DNA of 64,000 bases from Bacteroidales bacterium (GCA_023229525.1 JALNZC010000019.1:1-64000), one strand, 5' to 3'. Counted from the stretch's first letter, positions 17,195 through 26,120 are shown. The notes: generated by a model not told the origin, from the sequence alone. A program made the numbers and translations.

Positions 17195-19098
17195 CCATGC
17201 GACAGTTTCAATTGATATTCCTGGTTCCTATGCTTCTTTTGAACCAATTGGCAACAGGTCAGGAATTCCATTACCCGGTTTCCACAATTGATACTTCACT
17301 TTTAAGGGATGCCTCTGCTGTTATCCGGTGCAATGAATGGGTCATTGACATCAGTTCTTTATATACAGAGACTATTACAATGCATACGGTTTTGACAATC
17401 CTGAAAGGTCAAGCTGCGGAAATGGCAATTGCTGCTATTCCTTACAATAATTGGTCGGATGTTGACCGTTTTGAAGGTTTTGTTTATGATGCGGATGGAA
17501 GACTGATAAAAAAACTGGGGAAGAAAGATATCATCGACAAAAGCGCCATAGACGATGAACTTCTTTATTCGGATCAACGCATTAAAGTAATCGATCCGCT
17601 GATTGCTGTATATCCGTTTACCGTAGAATATTTTATCAAACAATCTTTTCACCGCATGCTACATTATCCCACCTGGCAGGTACAAGACTCGTATCACACC
17701 TCAGTGGAATCAGCCAGGTTGGAGATCCGCACGGATGAAGGCATCTTTCCCCGATACAAGGAAATGCGGATACAAGGCAATGCCATTATTTCGGTCGACG
17801 GGAAACAGTTCAAGTCATGGGAAATGAATAAACTGCCAGCCATCGTTGATGAACCCCTATGCCCTCCCATTACAGAACTTTCCCCGGTAATATATCTTGA
17901 ACCCAATACATATGAGGTAAACGATTATTCTGGCAATTTCAGTTCCTGGAAAGCGGTTGGCGAATGGGAGGCCTCCCTGAACCAAGCGCGGGATACCCTG
18001 AACACTTCGATCCATGCAAAGGTGAATGCACTGATTGACGGAGTTACAGATAAAACCGAAAAGGTAAAACGCATTTACAAGTTCATGCAGTCAACCTGCC
18101 GGTACGTATGTGTAACTGTCGGCATTAGCGGGATTCAGTCTGAAACAGCCGAGAATGTTGCCCGTCTTGGGTATGGCGATTGCAAAGGCCTGGTCAATTA
18201 TACCTCGGCTTTGCTGAAAGCGGCAGGCATTCCTTCCTATTATACCCTGGTAAGGGCAGGGAAAAATGCTGAAGAAGTTCAAGAGGATTTCCCAAGTGAT
18301 CGGTTCAACCATATCATCCTTTGTGTTCCCATGATAAACGATACGGTATGGCTTGAGTGCACCAATATGAAAATGCCCTTTGGGTTCCTTGGTGATTTTA
18401 CCGATAACCGGTATGTACTTATCGTAACACCGCAAGGAGGAGCGCTGACACGTACGCCTGTTTATCCTAAAGAACAGAATACCAGTTCCAGAGTAACTCA
18501 TTTGATCCTCAATGAAACAGGTAATGCAACTGTTAAAATTCGAAGTATTTACAGGGGGTTGCAGGTTGAAGGGAAATTGGAGCTACCATTCCTCAGCCCG
18601 GATGAACAGAAAAAAGCGTTGCTTCGCCATTATGATGTTCCCGGTGTAGTCTTCAATTCAATGTCATTCACCGTTTCTGGTGACCGTATCCCGGTAATAG
18701 AGGAAAAAGTGACTGCTGATATTCCCAGATTCTCCACGGTAAGCGGAACCCGGATGTTCATCTCTATGAACCGCTTCCTCGATACACCCGGAAAAGGTAA
18801 ACGGGATGATCATCGTAAATATGATTTTATTATCTCCCGTCCCTTTATTGATACTGATACAGTTATCGTTGAAATACCTTCAGGTTACAAGATTGAAAAC
18901 ATACCTTTGCCGGCAGAACTGAAAACTCCGTTTGGGCGATTGAAATCTGAGGTGAAAACCGATAGACAAACCCTTACACTTTACCGTTATTCTGTCCTGG
19001 AAAAGGGACGGTATCCCGCCAATCAATACAATGATTTTGTAGAATTCATGCACCAGGTAACTAAACAGGATGAAAGGAAGGTAGTAATCGTAAAATAA
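17191..19098 (+). CDS. DUF3857 domain transglutaminase-like exported protein
   Basis: 635 residues with signal peptide (MRQFQLIFLVPMLLLNQLATG). DUF3857 at about 55-220 and a transglutaminase-like core at about 285-390 that keeps Cys (YGDCKGLVNY), His (RFNHIIL) and an acidic third position (VWLECTN, Glu where Asp is usual). C-terminal domain of DUF3858 type. Such protein pairs are frequent in Bacteroidota envelopes; substrate unknown. Translationally coupled to the upstream paralogue through an ATGA overlap; the upstream copy lacks the Cys, so the pair may be one active and one inactive partner. Confidence 0.87.
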   Translation: MTMRQFQLIFLVPMLLLNQLATGQEFHYPVSTIDTSLLRDASAVIRCNEWVIDISSLYTETITMHTVLTILKGQAAEMAIAAIPYNNWSDVDRFEGFVYDADGRLIKKLGKKDIIDKSAIDDELLYSDQRIKVIDPLIAVYPFTVEYFIKQSFHRMLHYPTWQVQDSYHTSVESARLEIRTDEGIFPRYKEMRIQGNAIISVDGKQFKSWEMNKLPAIVDEPLCPPITELSPVIYLEPNTYEVNDYSGNFSSWKAVGEWEASLNQARDTLNTSIHAKVNALIDGVTDKTEKVKRIYKFMQSTCRYVCVTVGISGIQSETAENVARLGYGDCKGLVNYTSALLKAAGIPSYYTLVRAGKNAEEVQEDFPSDRFNHIILCVPMINDTVWLECTNMKMPFGFLGDFTDNRYVLIVTPQGGALTRTPVYPKEQNTSSRVTHLILNETGNATVKIRSIYRGLQVEGKLELPFLSPDEQKKALLRHYDVPGVVFNSMSFTVSGDRIPVIEEKVTADIPRFSTVSGTRMFISMNRFLDTPGKGKRDDHRKYDFIISRPFIDTDTVIVEIPSGYKIENIPLPAELKTPFGRLKSEVKTDRQTLTLYRYSVLEKGRYPANQYNDFVEFMHQVTKQDERKVVIVK

Positions 19099-19122
19099 CC
19101 TTTTGAAAAGAAGAGAATTGTG

Positions 19123-19144
19123 ACCGTTAACAATAGTTCACGGT
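19123..19144 (+). terminator. putative intrinsic terminator after the DUF3857 genes
   Basis: ACCGTTAAC, loop AATA, GTTCACGGT (one mismatch in nine pairs), followed by TTTTC. It sits 25 bases after the plus-strand DUF3857 gene and between convergent genes, and may serve both strands. Confidence 0.45.
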
Positions 19145-19147
19145 TTT

Positions 19148-19981
19148 CTAAAACTCGTCCGGCAATCTTTTCAATTGCTCATTGGTAAATACTGGACCAT
19201 CTTTACAAACATAGGTCGATCCGATGTTGCACCGGCCGCATTTTCCCAGGCCACATTGCATTCTCATTTCCAGGGTAGTGATGATATCCTTGTCGGCAAA
19301 TCCGAGCTTTAACAGCGACTGGATGGTATATTTGATCATAATGGGAGGTCCGCAGGTGATCACTTTGGTGTTTTCGATCACCGGTTTAACCACCTCTTCA
19401 AGGATCTTGGGGACAACGCCCACGTTGGTTGTCCATGTCTCTTCAGGCTTATCAATGGTAAGAATTACTTTCAGGGTCTTATTGTCCTGCCACTCTTTGA
19501 TCTCCTCCTTATAGCACATGTCCGCTGATGTACGGGCACCATAAAGAATGGTGAAATCCTTGTAATCATTGCGGTTGTCGATGCAATACTGGATCAATGA
19601 ACGCAACGGGGCCAGACCGATACCGCCACCCACGAACAACAGATTCTTCCCTTTGATATCTTCGAGCGGGAACCAGTTTCCATAAGGACCACGGATACCC
19701 ACTTCATCGCCTTCTTCAAGACCGGAATGGATGTCGGCCGTGACGATCCCCGCACGTTTGACGGAGCAATCGAAATAACCCTTACGGGTCACTGAAGAGG
19801 CGATACAAAACGTGCATTCTCCGGAGCCGAGCAAGGAAAATTCCACAAACTGACCGGGCATCCATTTGAATTTCTCTGTCAATCCCTCTTCTTTGAACTT
19901 CAACCGGTAGGTGCGTATATCGGGTGTTTCCTGGATTACCTTGTCGATCTTGCAGATCATCGGTACGAGCAGCTGTTCCAT
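19148..19981 (-). CDS. flxA: FlxA: FAD/NAD(P)H-binding oxidoreductase subunit
   Basis: About 277 residues from ATG 19981 (MEQLLVPMICKIDKV). FAD-binding ferredoxin-reductase beta-barrel (TYRLKF; PGQFVEFSL; GIRGPYGNWF), NAD(P)-binding domain (LLFVGGGIGLAPLRSLI; TILYGARTSADMCYK; VITCGPPIMIKY) and a C-terminal [2Fe-2S] motif CGLGKCGRCNIGSTYVCKDG, as in sulfhydrogenase gamma/PyrK-like subunits. In the Flx-Hdr complex FlxA is the NAD(P)H-oxidising entry. A longer frame with TTG at 20035 reads through a heptamer repeat array, so the shorter start is favoured. Last gene of the hdrCBA-flxDCBA operon; symbol assigned from gene set and order. Confidence 0.88.
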   Translation of the reverse strand: MEQLLVPMICKIDKVIQETPDIRTYRLKFKEEGLTEKFKWMPGQFVEFSLLGSGECTFCIASSVTRKGYFDCSVKRAGIVTADIHSGLEEGDEVGIRGPYGNWFPLEDIKGKNLLFVGGGIGLAPLRSLIQYCIDNRNDYKDFTILYGARTSADMCYKEEIKEWQDNKTLKVILTIDKPEETWTTNVGVVPKILEEVVKPVIENTKVITCGPPIMIKYTIQSLLKLGFADKDIITTLEMRMQCGLGKCGRCNIGSTYVCKDGPVFTNEQLKRLPDEF

Positions 19982-20021
19982 CTCCTTATATATTGAATAA
20001 CTTTCTTCTTTGTATTTTTTT

Positions 20022-20056
20022 AATTCAAAACTCAAAATGACAACTTAAAATTCAAT
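20022..20056. repeat. heptanucleotide array, five units (flxB-flxA gap)
   Basis: Five 7-base units in phase: AATTCAA AACTCAA, AATGACA ACTTAAA, ATTCAAT. Located between flxB and flxA; mirrored by a second array of opposite sense at 20092-20132. Confidence 0.6.
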
Positions 20057-20091
20057 ACCTGGTGTAAATCTGGCAGGATAAAAGTTTTAAT

Positions 20092-20132
20092 TTTTGAATT
20101 GTAGTTTTGACCTTTGAGTTTTGAGTTTTAAA
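20092..20132. repeat. heptanucleotide array, six units (flxB-flxA gap)
   Basis: Units TTTTGAA, TTGTAGT, TTTGACC, TTTGAGT, TTTGAGT, TTTAAAC run exactly up to the flxB stop codon. It is the inverse-sense counterpart of the array at 20022-20056, so the gap can fold into an imperfect hairpin. Confidence 0.6.
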
Positions 20133-21185
20133 CTAAACTACCTCATTGCTAGCAACCTGGTTCACCACCTCAAAAATGCTGATATTCACCGGGCACGAGA
20201 CAGCACACTTCCCACAACCCACACAAAGATTTTCGCCAAAGCGTTCTTTATAGTAAACGAATTTGTGCAGGGCGCGTTGCCTCCACCGGCGATACTTGAC
20301 CGGGCGCGGGTTATGGCCGCCTGCCATCAGGGTGAAATAACCGTTATTGCAGGAGTCATAGCTTTTATAACGGACACCGGTATCTTTTACCCGCTCATCA
20401 GAGATCTTAAAGCAATGGCATGTCGGACAAACAAAAGCACAGGTGTTACAACTGATACAGTTGGCTGAAACGTCTTCAAATTCCGGGGAATCGAAGATTT
20501 TCGAGAGTTTTTCATTGATCTCTTTGTAATTCATCTTCAGCCGGAAGGAAGCTGCGAAAGCCTGGTACTGTTTTTTCAGCTCCTCATCAGATACAGGATG
20601 CAAGATGCAGGATGCAGGATCAAGATTTTCTTTTAGGAAAGCATCCCCTTTTTCAGTTCTTGCCGTAATGTGGACCTTTCCCTCGGTTCCGTTCACGATC
20701 AGCACATCCATGGCGTCAAGATTTTCCACGTCATAGTCGAGCGAGGTGCAGAAGCAGTGGGTTTCCGCTTTATCGCAACGGGTGGAAATAACCACTGTGT
20801 TCTGACGCCGTTTCTGATAGTCATTGTCGATGTAATCCCAGTTATACACCTTATCGAGAACCTGCAAACTGCGGGCATCGCAATGTTTCATCCCTAGGAT
20901 CACGCGTTTGGCGGTAAACGGGTCTTCGTCGGTCTCCTTTACTCGGGTTCCTGTACTGTCGGCTGTATATTTCATGATCTTGGCCGAACGCGGAAAAAAA
21001 AGCGGTTTGGCGCTCCTGGTCGTTGCGATGGGGGAATCGGGATCACATTCACCAAGGCTTGAAACCCGTTTGAAATCAAACTTTCCGAATTTCTCAACCG
21101 GGGCCCAGGTTTCATTTCTGGCAATAATGGCTTCGTAGAATTTCTGCAAGCCAGCTTTATCGGTAACAAATATTTCAACGTTCAT
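20133..21185 (-). CDS. flxB: FlxB: 4Fe-4S dicluster subunit (sulfhydrogenase beta/anaerobic sulfite reductase A-like)
   Basis: 350 residues. N-terminal domain similar to HydB/AsrA (HCDARSLQVLDKVY), then two ferredoxin-type clusters: CISCNTCAFVCPTCHCF near residue 245 and CVGCGKCAVSCPVN near 325. Probably passes electrons between FlxA and FlxC/FlxD. The codons for DPASCILHP near residue 198 are made of four tandem CAGGATG-type heptamers, an apparent in-frame-tolerated insertion relative to what the fold needs. Downstream gap to flxA carries heptamer arrays. Confidence 0.85.
   Translation of the reverse strand: MNVEIFVTDKAGLQKFYEAIIARNETWAPVEKFGKFDFKRVSSLGECDPDSPIATTRSAKPLFFPRSAKIMKYTADSTGTRVKETDEDPFTAKRVILGMKHCDARSLQVLDKVYNWDYIDNDYQKRRQNTVVISTRCDKAETHCFCTSLDYDVENLDAMDVLIVNGTEGKVHITARTEKGDAFLKENLDPASCILHPVSDEELKKQYQAFAASFRLKMNYKEINEKLSKIFDSPEFEDVSANCISCNTCAFVCPTCHCFKISDERVKDTGVRYKSYDSCNNGYFTLMAGGHNPRPVKYRRWRQRALHKFVYYKERFGENLCVGCGKCAVSCPVNISIFEVVNQVASNEVV
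20594..20621. repeat. four heptamers CAGGATG inside flxB
   Basis: CAGGATG CAAGATG CAGGATG CAGGATC in direct tandem, inside the coding region of flxB. Period seven, the same as the AT-rich arrays in the operon gaps, but with a different unit. Confidence 0.65.
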
Positions 21186-21200
21186 AACAGAAAGTTCGGA

Positions 21201-22052
21201 TTACATTATAAAATCATCTGGATCCTGCATGCTGTATTTATAAAAGGCGCCACGGTCACCCTCATGCACGCCAGCAAGATGTTCCTGGAAATTTTCGTAG
21301 ATAACGCGTTCGTTCCACTTGTGCAACAGGTGCAGCGGTAAATGGCTTGGGCAGGCTTTCTCGCAATTACGGCAATCAACACAACGGCCGGCCAGATGCA
21401 GTGACCACGTCATCAGGGCATGGAAGGCGCCCGAAGTGGTATTGGCCCCGTTATATAATGTCGCTGTCTCCTGGTCAATACAGCATTTGGCACAGTAGCA
21501 CAACGGACATGAGTGACGACAAGCATTACAACGGATACAGTTCTCAAATACCTCCTCGAAATAGACGCGGCGGTCAACAAGTCCTTTTGAAGCCAGTTCG
21601 TCAATATCGGCATTCACTTTATATTTGCGGACTTCGTGAGGCGTTCCGAGCATTTCGTCGGCCACAATGGCATCGGGGAACACGCACTCCATGCAATTCT
21701 GCATTTTGTTGCCCTGTTCGTCCACCACTCCTTCGCAGGCGATGCCCACCACGTAAAGCTTGTCGCGCTTTACCTGGCTTTCGGTCAGCAGAAGGTTCAA
21801 AGACCGGCTATCGCATCCCTTCACGACCAATCCTACCCGTTTATTACGTGTATGCTCGTATTTCAGGTAATTGACCAGGTTAAAGACCGACCTGTCATTG
21901 AAAACCAGTTGGGATACATCCTTCTGGTCTCTGATCAGCACCGGGACTTGGTTCTCATCGAAACCCGTAAGCCGGTAACCGACGAAAACGTCGATCTTTC
22001 CTTCAGCAAAGAGCTTCGAAGCGATCTCCTGGATTTGTTTTGTGTAGTCCAT
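21201..22052 (-). CDS. flxC: FlxC: 4Fe-4S iron-sulfur subunit (FrhB/HydB-like)
   Basis: 283 residues. N-terminal FrhB-like part (LVVKGCDSRSLNLLL; GIACEGVV) with extra Cys (CMECVFPD), then Cys-rich CIRCNACRHSCPLCYCAKCC near 190 and CVDCRNCEKACPSH near 235. Similar to the electron-transfer subunit found beside FlxB in Flx clusters. ATG overlaps the end of flxD by one base; 15 bases precede flxB. Confidence 0.85.
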   Translation of the reverse strand: MDYTKQIQEIASKLFAEGKIDVFVGYRLTGFDENQVPVLIRDQKDVSQLVFNDRSVFNLVNYLKYEHTRNKRVGLVVKGCDSRSLNLLLTESQVKRDKLYVVGIACEGVVDEQGNKMQNCMECVFPDAIVADEMLGTPHEVRKYKVNADIDELASKGLVDRRVYFEEVFENCIRCNACRHSCPLCYCAKCCIDQETATLYNGANTTSGAFHALMTWSLHLAGRCVDCRNCEKACPSHLPLHLLHKWNERVIYENFQEHLAGVHEGDRGAFYKYSMQDPDDFIM

Positions 22053-22537
22053 TATTTCTCGAAGTTTTCTTTTTTATACAAATGAAGCGGGCCGAGTTTT
22101 TTGATATCCTCGGTCACCTTGGCCACCACCTTGGCGAACTTAGGTCCTTCGGCTGCCGAAACCCACGAAAACTGAATACGGTCCTCATGAAAACCGACAA
22201 AATTCAGCAGCTTCTTGGTGACCAGAAACCTCCGGCGGGCATAATAATTTCCGCTGATGTAATGACAGTCGCCGGGATGGCATCCCGAAACGAGGACTCC
22301 GTCGGCTGTGGTCTGCAACGATTTGATCAGGAACCAAGGATCCACGCGGGATGAACAGGGTACACGGATAATCCGGATATTGGGGGGATATTGGATGCGT
22401 GAAGTCCCGGTAAGATCGGAACCGGCGTAAGAGCACCAGTTGCAGAGAATCCCTATGATCACAGGCTCCCAATTGGGCGGAGCCACAATTTCGGGCTTTT
22501 CAATGCTTACAAGTTGGTTATTTGCTACTGCTTCCAT
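22052..22537 (-). CDS. flxD: FlxD/MvhD-like [2Fe-2S] electron-transfer subunit
   Basis: 161 residues. MvhD family features: ILCNWCSYAGSDLTGT (Cys32, Cys35), RVPCSSRVDP (Cys61) and GCHPGDCHY. MvhD passes electrons from the oxidoreductase module to HdrA; in Flx clusters the homologue is FlxD. Start and stop each overlap the neighbours by one base, implying tight coupling with hdrA and flxC. Confidence 0.9.
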   Translation of the reverse strand: MEAVANNQLVSIEKPEIVAPPNWEPVIIGILCNWCSYAGSDLTGTSRIQYPPNIRIIRVPCSSRVDPWFLIKSLQTTADGVLVSGCHPGDCHYISGNYYARRRFLVTKKLLNFVGFHEDRIQFSWVSAAEGPKFAKVVAKVTEDIKKLGPLHLYKKENFEK

Positions 22538-24510
22538 CAGATTGAAACTATCTCGTTAATGATTTGAAGATCTGTAAAACCGGCCAGGCTAATGGCCATG
22601 CTGCGGCAAACCGCCACACAGGAGCCACATCCCTGGCAAACCCCTTCATTGATCTTGGCTACGGTACGCATCTCTTTCGAGCCATGGCCCATCGGAACTT
22701 CTTCGGTCACAATGGCTCCGTAAGGACAAACCTTGACGCAATTCTGGCAGCCCGTACAATATTCGTTGTTTACGGTGGAGATCATCGGATCTTTCTTCAT
22801 GGTATCCCCGGAAAAGATTCCGCAAACTTTTGCGGCACAGGCTGATGCCTGGGCGACAGTGTCGGGAATATCCTTTGGTGCCTGAGTACAACCGGCAAGA
22901 AAGATCCCGGCTTTGGCTGTCTCTACCGGACGAAGTTTCGGGTGGGCTTCCGACATATATCCGTATTTGTCGTAGGAAACGCCCAGTAAACGGGCGAGAT
23001 CGGGGTTGTCCTTGGGGGGGATTACAGCGGTCGCAAGGACCACGAGGTCGGCTACCACTTCCACTACCTGGCCGATCTGGGCATCTTCACCACGCACGAT
23101 CAGTTTGTCTCCTTTTTTGTAAATCTTTGATACGCGACCGCGCAGATATGTTGCAGCAGTATCAACCTGCGCTTTCTTCACAAATTCCTCATAGCCTTTT
23201 CCCGCTGCCCGGATATCCATATAGAAGACGTATGCGTGTGAATCGTGCACTTTGTGATGCAGGAGGATGGTGTGTTTGGTGGTGTACATGCAGCATATCT
23301 TCGAGCAGTATTCGATCCCTTTGGCTTCATCGCGGGAACCGATACATTTTATGAAGACCACATTCTTGGGAACTTTTCCATCGGAAGGACGCACCGGGAC
23401 TCCATTTGTCGGGCCATTAGCCGATACCATCCGTTCAAATTCGAGGGAAGTGATGATGTCTTTGAACCGCCCTACTCCATATTCTTCATACGGTTTCGGA
23501 TCCCAAAGGTCGTAACCGGTTGCGACCACCACGGCGCCGATTTCGCGTTCGATGATCTCATCCTGCATCTTGTAGTCGATGGAGCCTTTTTCGCACACCT
23601 TGGCACATATCCCGCATTTACCTTTGGTAAGCATCGTACAATGCGCAGCGTCAATGACGGGTTTATTGGGAACCGCCTGCGGGAAGGGGGTATAGATCGC
23701 CTTCCGTTTGTCGATACCCATATTGTATTCGTTGGGGACTTTTACGGGGCACTTCTGCCAGCAGGTGCCGCATCCGGTACAGGTCTTGAAATTCACATAG
23801 GAAGCTTTCTTCCTGATCTTTGCTTTATAATTTCCTACAAAACCTTCGAGTTCGAGGACTTCGGCATAGGGAATGAGTTCAATGTAAGGATGAGAGGCGA
23901 CATCCACCATTTTTGGTGTAAGGATGCACTGGGAACAATCGAGGGTCGGGAAAGTTTCGTCGAGCTGTGCCATCTTCCCTCCGATGGATGGACTTTTCTC
24001 CACCAGTACCACGGGTATCCGGGCATCGGCAATATCCAAAGCCGCCTGGATGCCTGCGATCCCGCCACCGATTACCAGGGCACGTTTGGTGACCGGGACC
24101 GAAATCTCATGCAATTGCTCGTTGGCAATTGATTTTGCCACTGCCATCCGGACAAGATCGGACGCTTTCTCGGTGGCTGCTTTTTTATCCTTCTGGTGAA
24201 CCCACGATGAATGTTCGCGGATGTTGGCCACCTCCAGGAGGTAAGGATTCATCCCTGCGTCGGAAAGGGCTTTCCTGAAAGTTTTCTCATGCATCCTGGG
24301 CGAGCATGCGGCAACCACAATGGAGGTGAGCCGGTACTGGGTGATGGCATCCCGGATCTGTTGCTGACCGGGATCGGAACACATATATTTGTAATCGATG
24401 GCGAATTTCACCTCACGGATCCGCTTGGCTTCTTCAACCACTTTGGGGACATCAACGAAATCGGCAATATTGGCGCCGCAAAAACAAACGAAAACACCTA
24501 CTCGGGCCAT
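22537..24510 (-). CDS. hdrA: HdrA: flavin and iron-sulfur heterodisulfide reductase subunit
   Basis: 657 residues. N-terminal CFCG segment (Cys9, Cys11), FAD-binding GGGIAGIQAALDIAD near 148, HdrA signature PTLDCSQCILTPKM near 196-206, 4Fe-4S motifs CTGCGTCWQKCP near 243 and CGICAKVC near 298, the second flavin-fold half (AVVVATGYD; VFIKCIGSRD), and a C-terminal ferredoxin domain CTGCQNCVKVCP and CQGCGSCVAVC. HdrA holds the FAD proposed to bifurcate electrons. Overlaps hdrB and flxD by one base each. Confidence 0.93.
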   Translation of the reverse strand: MARVGVFVCFCGANIADFVDVPKVVEEAKRIREVKFAIDYKYMCSDPGQQQIRDAITQYRLTSIVVAACSPRMHEKTFRKALSDAGMNPYLLEVANIREHSSWVHQKDKKAATEKASDLVRMAVAKSIANEQLHEISVPVTKRALVIGGGIAGIQAALDIADARIPVVLVEKSPSIGGKMAQLDETFPTLDCSQCILTPKMVDVASHPYIELIPYAEVLELEGFVGNYKAKIRKKASYVNFKTCTGCGTCWQKCPVKVPNEYNMGIDKRKAIYTPFPQAVPNKPVIDAAHCTMLTKGKCGICAKVCEKGSIDYKMQDEIIEREIGAVVVATGYDLWDPKPYEEYGVGRFKDIITSLEFERMVSANGPTNGVPVRPSDGKVPKNVVFIKCIGSRDEAKGIEYCSKICCMYTTKHTILLHHKVHDSHAYVFYMDIRAAGKGYEEFVKKAQVDTAATYLRGRVSKIYKKGDKLIVRGEDAQIGQVVEVVADLVVLATAVIPPKDNPDLARLLGVSYDKYGYMSEAHPKLRPVETAKAGIFLAGCTQAPKDIPDTVAQASACAAKVCGIFSGDTMKKDPMISTVNNEYCTGCQNCVKVCPYGAIVTEEVPMGHGSKEMRTVAKINEGVCQGCGSCVAVCRSMAISLAGFTDLQIINEIVSI

Positions 24511-25454
24511 TATTCAACCTCACTTTCTGCTTCAACAGCTTTTCTGGGTTTTTTAACTTTTTCTGGTTCCGGTTCAATCTTCCCGATGTTGGCCAGGGCA
24601 CCTTCAACGGGAACAATATGCTTATTGAACATCATATCTTTCTGCGACATACCGAAGGCGAGTGCCATCAACTGCGTAAAATAGAAGATGGGAAGGTTAA
24701 TTTTTTTCCCGGTATGCTTTTCAATATCAGGTTGCCGCATGTCGAGGTTCGACTGGCAAAGCGGGCAAGCCACTACGATGGCGTGGGCCCCGCTCTCCCT
24801 GGCCATTTCCAGAATCTGGCTGCTGAGGTTGATCACCACTTCGGTATCGGAAATAGAAAAGGAGGCGCCGCAGCATTCGGTCTTGTAGTCAAATTCGGTA
24901 GCTTTTGCGCCAAGTGCCTCCACGATATGGTCCATTGACATAGGATATTCGGGAGAATCAAAATGGGTGATGTTCTTCGGCCGGGTAAGCAGGCAGCCAT
25001 AATAGCAGGCCAGCTTCATCCCTGCAAGGGATTTTGTTACTTTTGACTTGATGGCTTCCAGTCCGATATCTTCGTAACAATATTGGAGCATAGATTTCAC
25101 GGCCACCTTTCCTTTATAGGTTCCCTCGTCAATTACTGTGGAATTGATCTTTCTTGCCAGTTCCGGGTTATCATCCATGTGGACCTTGGTCACCTTCAGA
25201 CGTTGGTAACAGGAGGCACACGGAATAGCCATGGTGGCATTGTCAAGTTTCTCTGCCAGGACCAGATTACGTAAGGGAAGTGCATATGCTAACGTTTCGC
25301 TCAGGGAATGGGCGGAAGTGGCGCCACAACAGTTCCAATCGGGTATTTCCTCCATCTGCACATCCAGGCTCTTCATGACCATTTTTACGGTCATATCGAA
25401 TTCCTCACTGGTGCCATGCGCGGAACAACCCGGGAAATAGGTTACTTTCTTCAT
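24510..25454 (-). CDS. hdrB: HdrB: heterodisulfide reductase catalytic-type subunit, two CCG domains
   Basis: 314 residues. Two CCG domains: YFPGCSAHG (Cys9), WNCCGA and CASCY near 80; then ACYYGCLL near 150, TECCGASF near 193 and ACPLCQ near 232. These ligate the non-cubane 4Fe-4S clusters that reduce disulfides in methanogen HdrB. A 25-residue charged tail (EPEPEKVKKPRKAVEAESE) extends beyond the family core. Natural disulfide substrate in this organism is unknown. Eleven bases after hdrC. Confidence 0.92.
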   Translation of the reverse strand: MKKVTYFPGCSAHGTSEEFDMTVKMVMKSLDVQMEEIPDWNCCGATSAHSLSETLAYALPLRNLVLAEKLDNATMAIPCASCYQRLKVTKVHMDDNPELARKINSTVIDEGTYKGKVAVKSMLQYCYEDIGLEAIKSKVTKSLAGMKLACYYGCLLTRPKNITHFDSPEYPMSMDHIVEALGAKATEFDYKTECCGASFSISDTEVVINLSSQILEMARESGAHAIVVACPLCQSNLDMRQPDIEKHTGKKINLPIFYFTQLMALAFGMSQKDMMFNKHIVPVEGALANIGKIEPEPEKVKKPRKAVEAESEVE

Positions 25455-25465
25455 TTCGGGATGGA

Positions 25466-26038
25466 TTATTGATGCTTCTTTTCCAGTTTTTCAGCTAATT
25501 GGTACATGCGTCGGATTGCTTTGGCGCTCTTCATAGGTTTCACTCCCAGTGGGATTTTTCCTTTGAGCAGCGCCTTGGGGGCAAGGTGCATATCCTTGAA
25601 AAGATTGCGGGTACGGATATTGAATTCGGCCATCATACGAAGCTCGTAGTTGCGGCCGTATCGTTTGATCATATCGAGAAAGATCTCATGGAATTTCCTG
25701 ATCTCTTTTACTTTGGTTGAATCGTTCACATAATTCTCTTCTATCGCCAAATGACGGATGGCTTCCATTACAGCTGGAATCTCAATCTGGCGGGGGCAAC
25801 GACCGGAACAGGCGGAACAGGTCAGACAAAACCAGGTTGAATTGGCCATATAAACTTCGTTCCGTTGTCCCAACTTGACGAGTTGTATGATCTCCCTCGG
25901 GGGAAAATCCATGTATTGCGATACCGGGCAGGTGGAGACGCATTTCCCGCACTGGTAACATTCAAGCACATTGGCACCGCTTCGTTGATTGACCTCGGCC
26001 AGCAAGGTGTTTTTTTCCTGTAATCCAAGTGTGATCAT
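25466..26038 (-). CDS. hdrC: HdrC: iron-sulfur subunit
   Basis: 190 residues with two 4Fe-4S motifs: CYQCGKCVSTCP (Cys27, 30, 33, 37) and CLTCSACSGRCP (Cys71, 74, 77, 81), the HdrC pattern. It links HdrA to HdrB. First gene of the hdrCBA-flxDCBA operon; a promoter-like box lies 83 bases upstream. Confidence 0.92.
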   Translation of the reverse strand: MITLGLQEKNTLLAEVNQRSGANVLECYQCGKCVSTCPVSQYMDFPPREIIQLVKLGQRNEVYMANSTWFCLTCSACSGRCPRQIEIPAVMEAIRHLAIEENYVNDSTKVKEIRKFHEIFLDMIKRYGRNYELRMMAEFNIRTRNLFKDMHLAPKALLKGKIPLGVKPMKSAKAIRRMYQLAEKLEKKHQ

Positions 26039-26120
26039 CGGTCTGGATATAATTTGGAATTGATCGGATTAACTTGAGCTTTATTCTGAATCAATCAATA
26101 TTGTTAATTAATTCACAGCA

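Noticed and set aside
21347..21874. Plus-strand open frame antisense to flxC (175 codons)
   Set aside because: Arg/Ser/Pro-rich translation typical of a shadow frame; flxC on the other strand is well supported.
23245..24132. Long plus-strand open frame antisense to hdrA (295 codons)
   Set aside because: It lies wholly inside the hdrA coding region, whose protein is recognisable throughout; the antisense product has no domain or signal and reflects codon bias.
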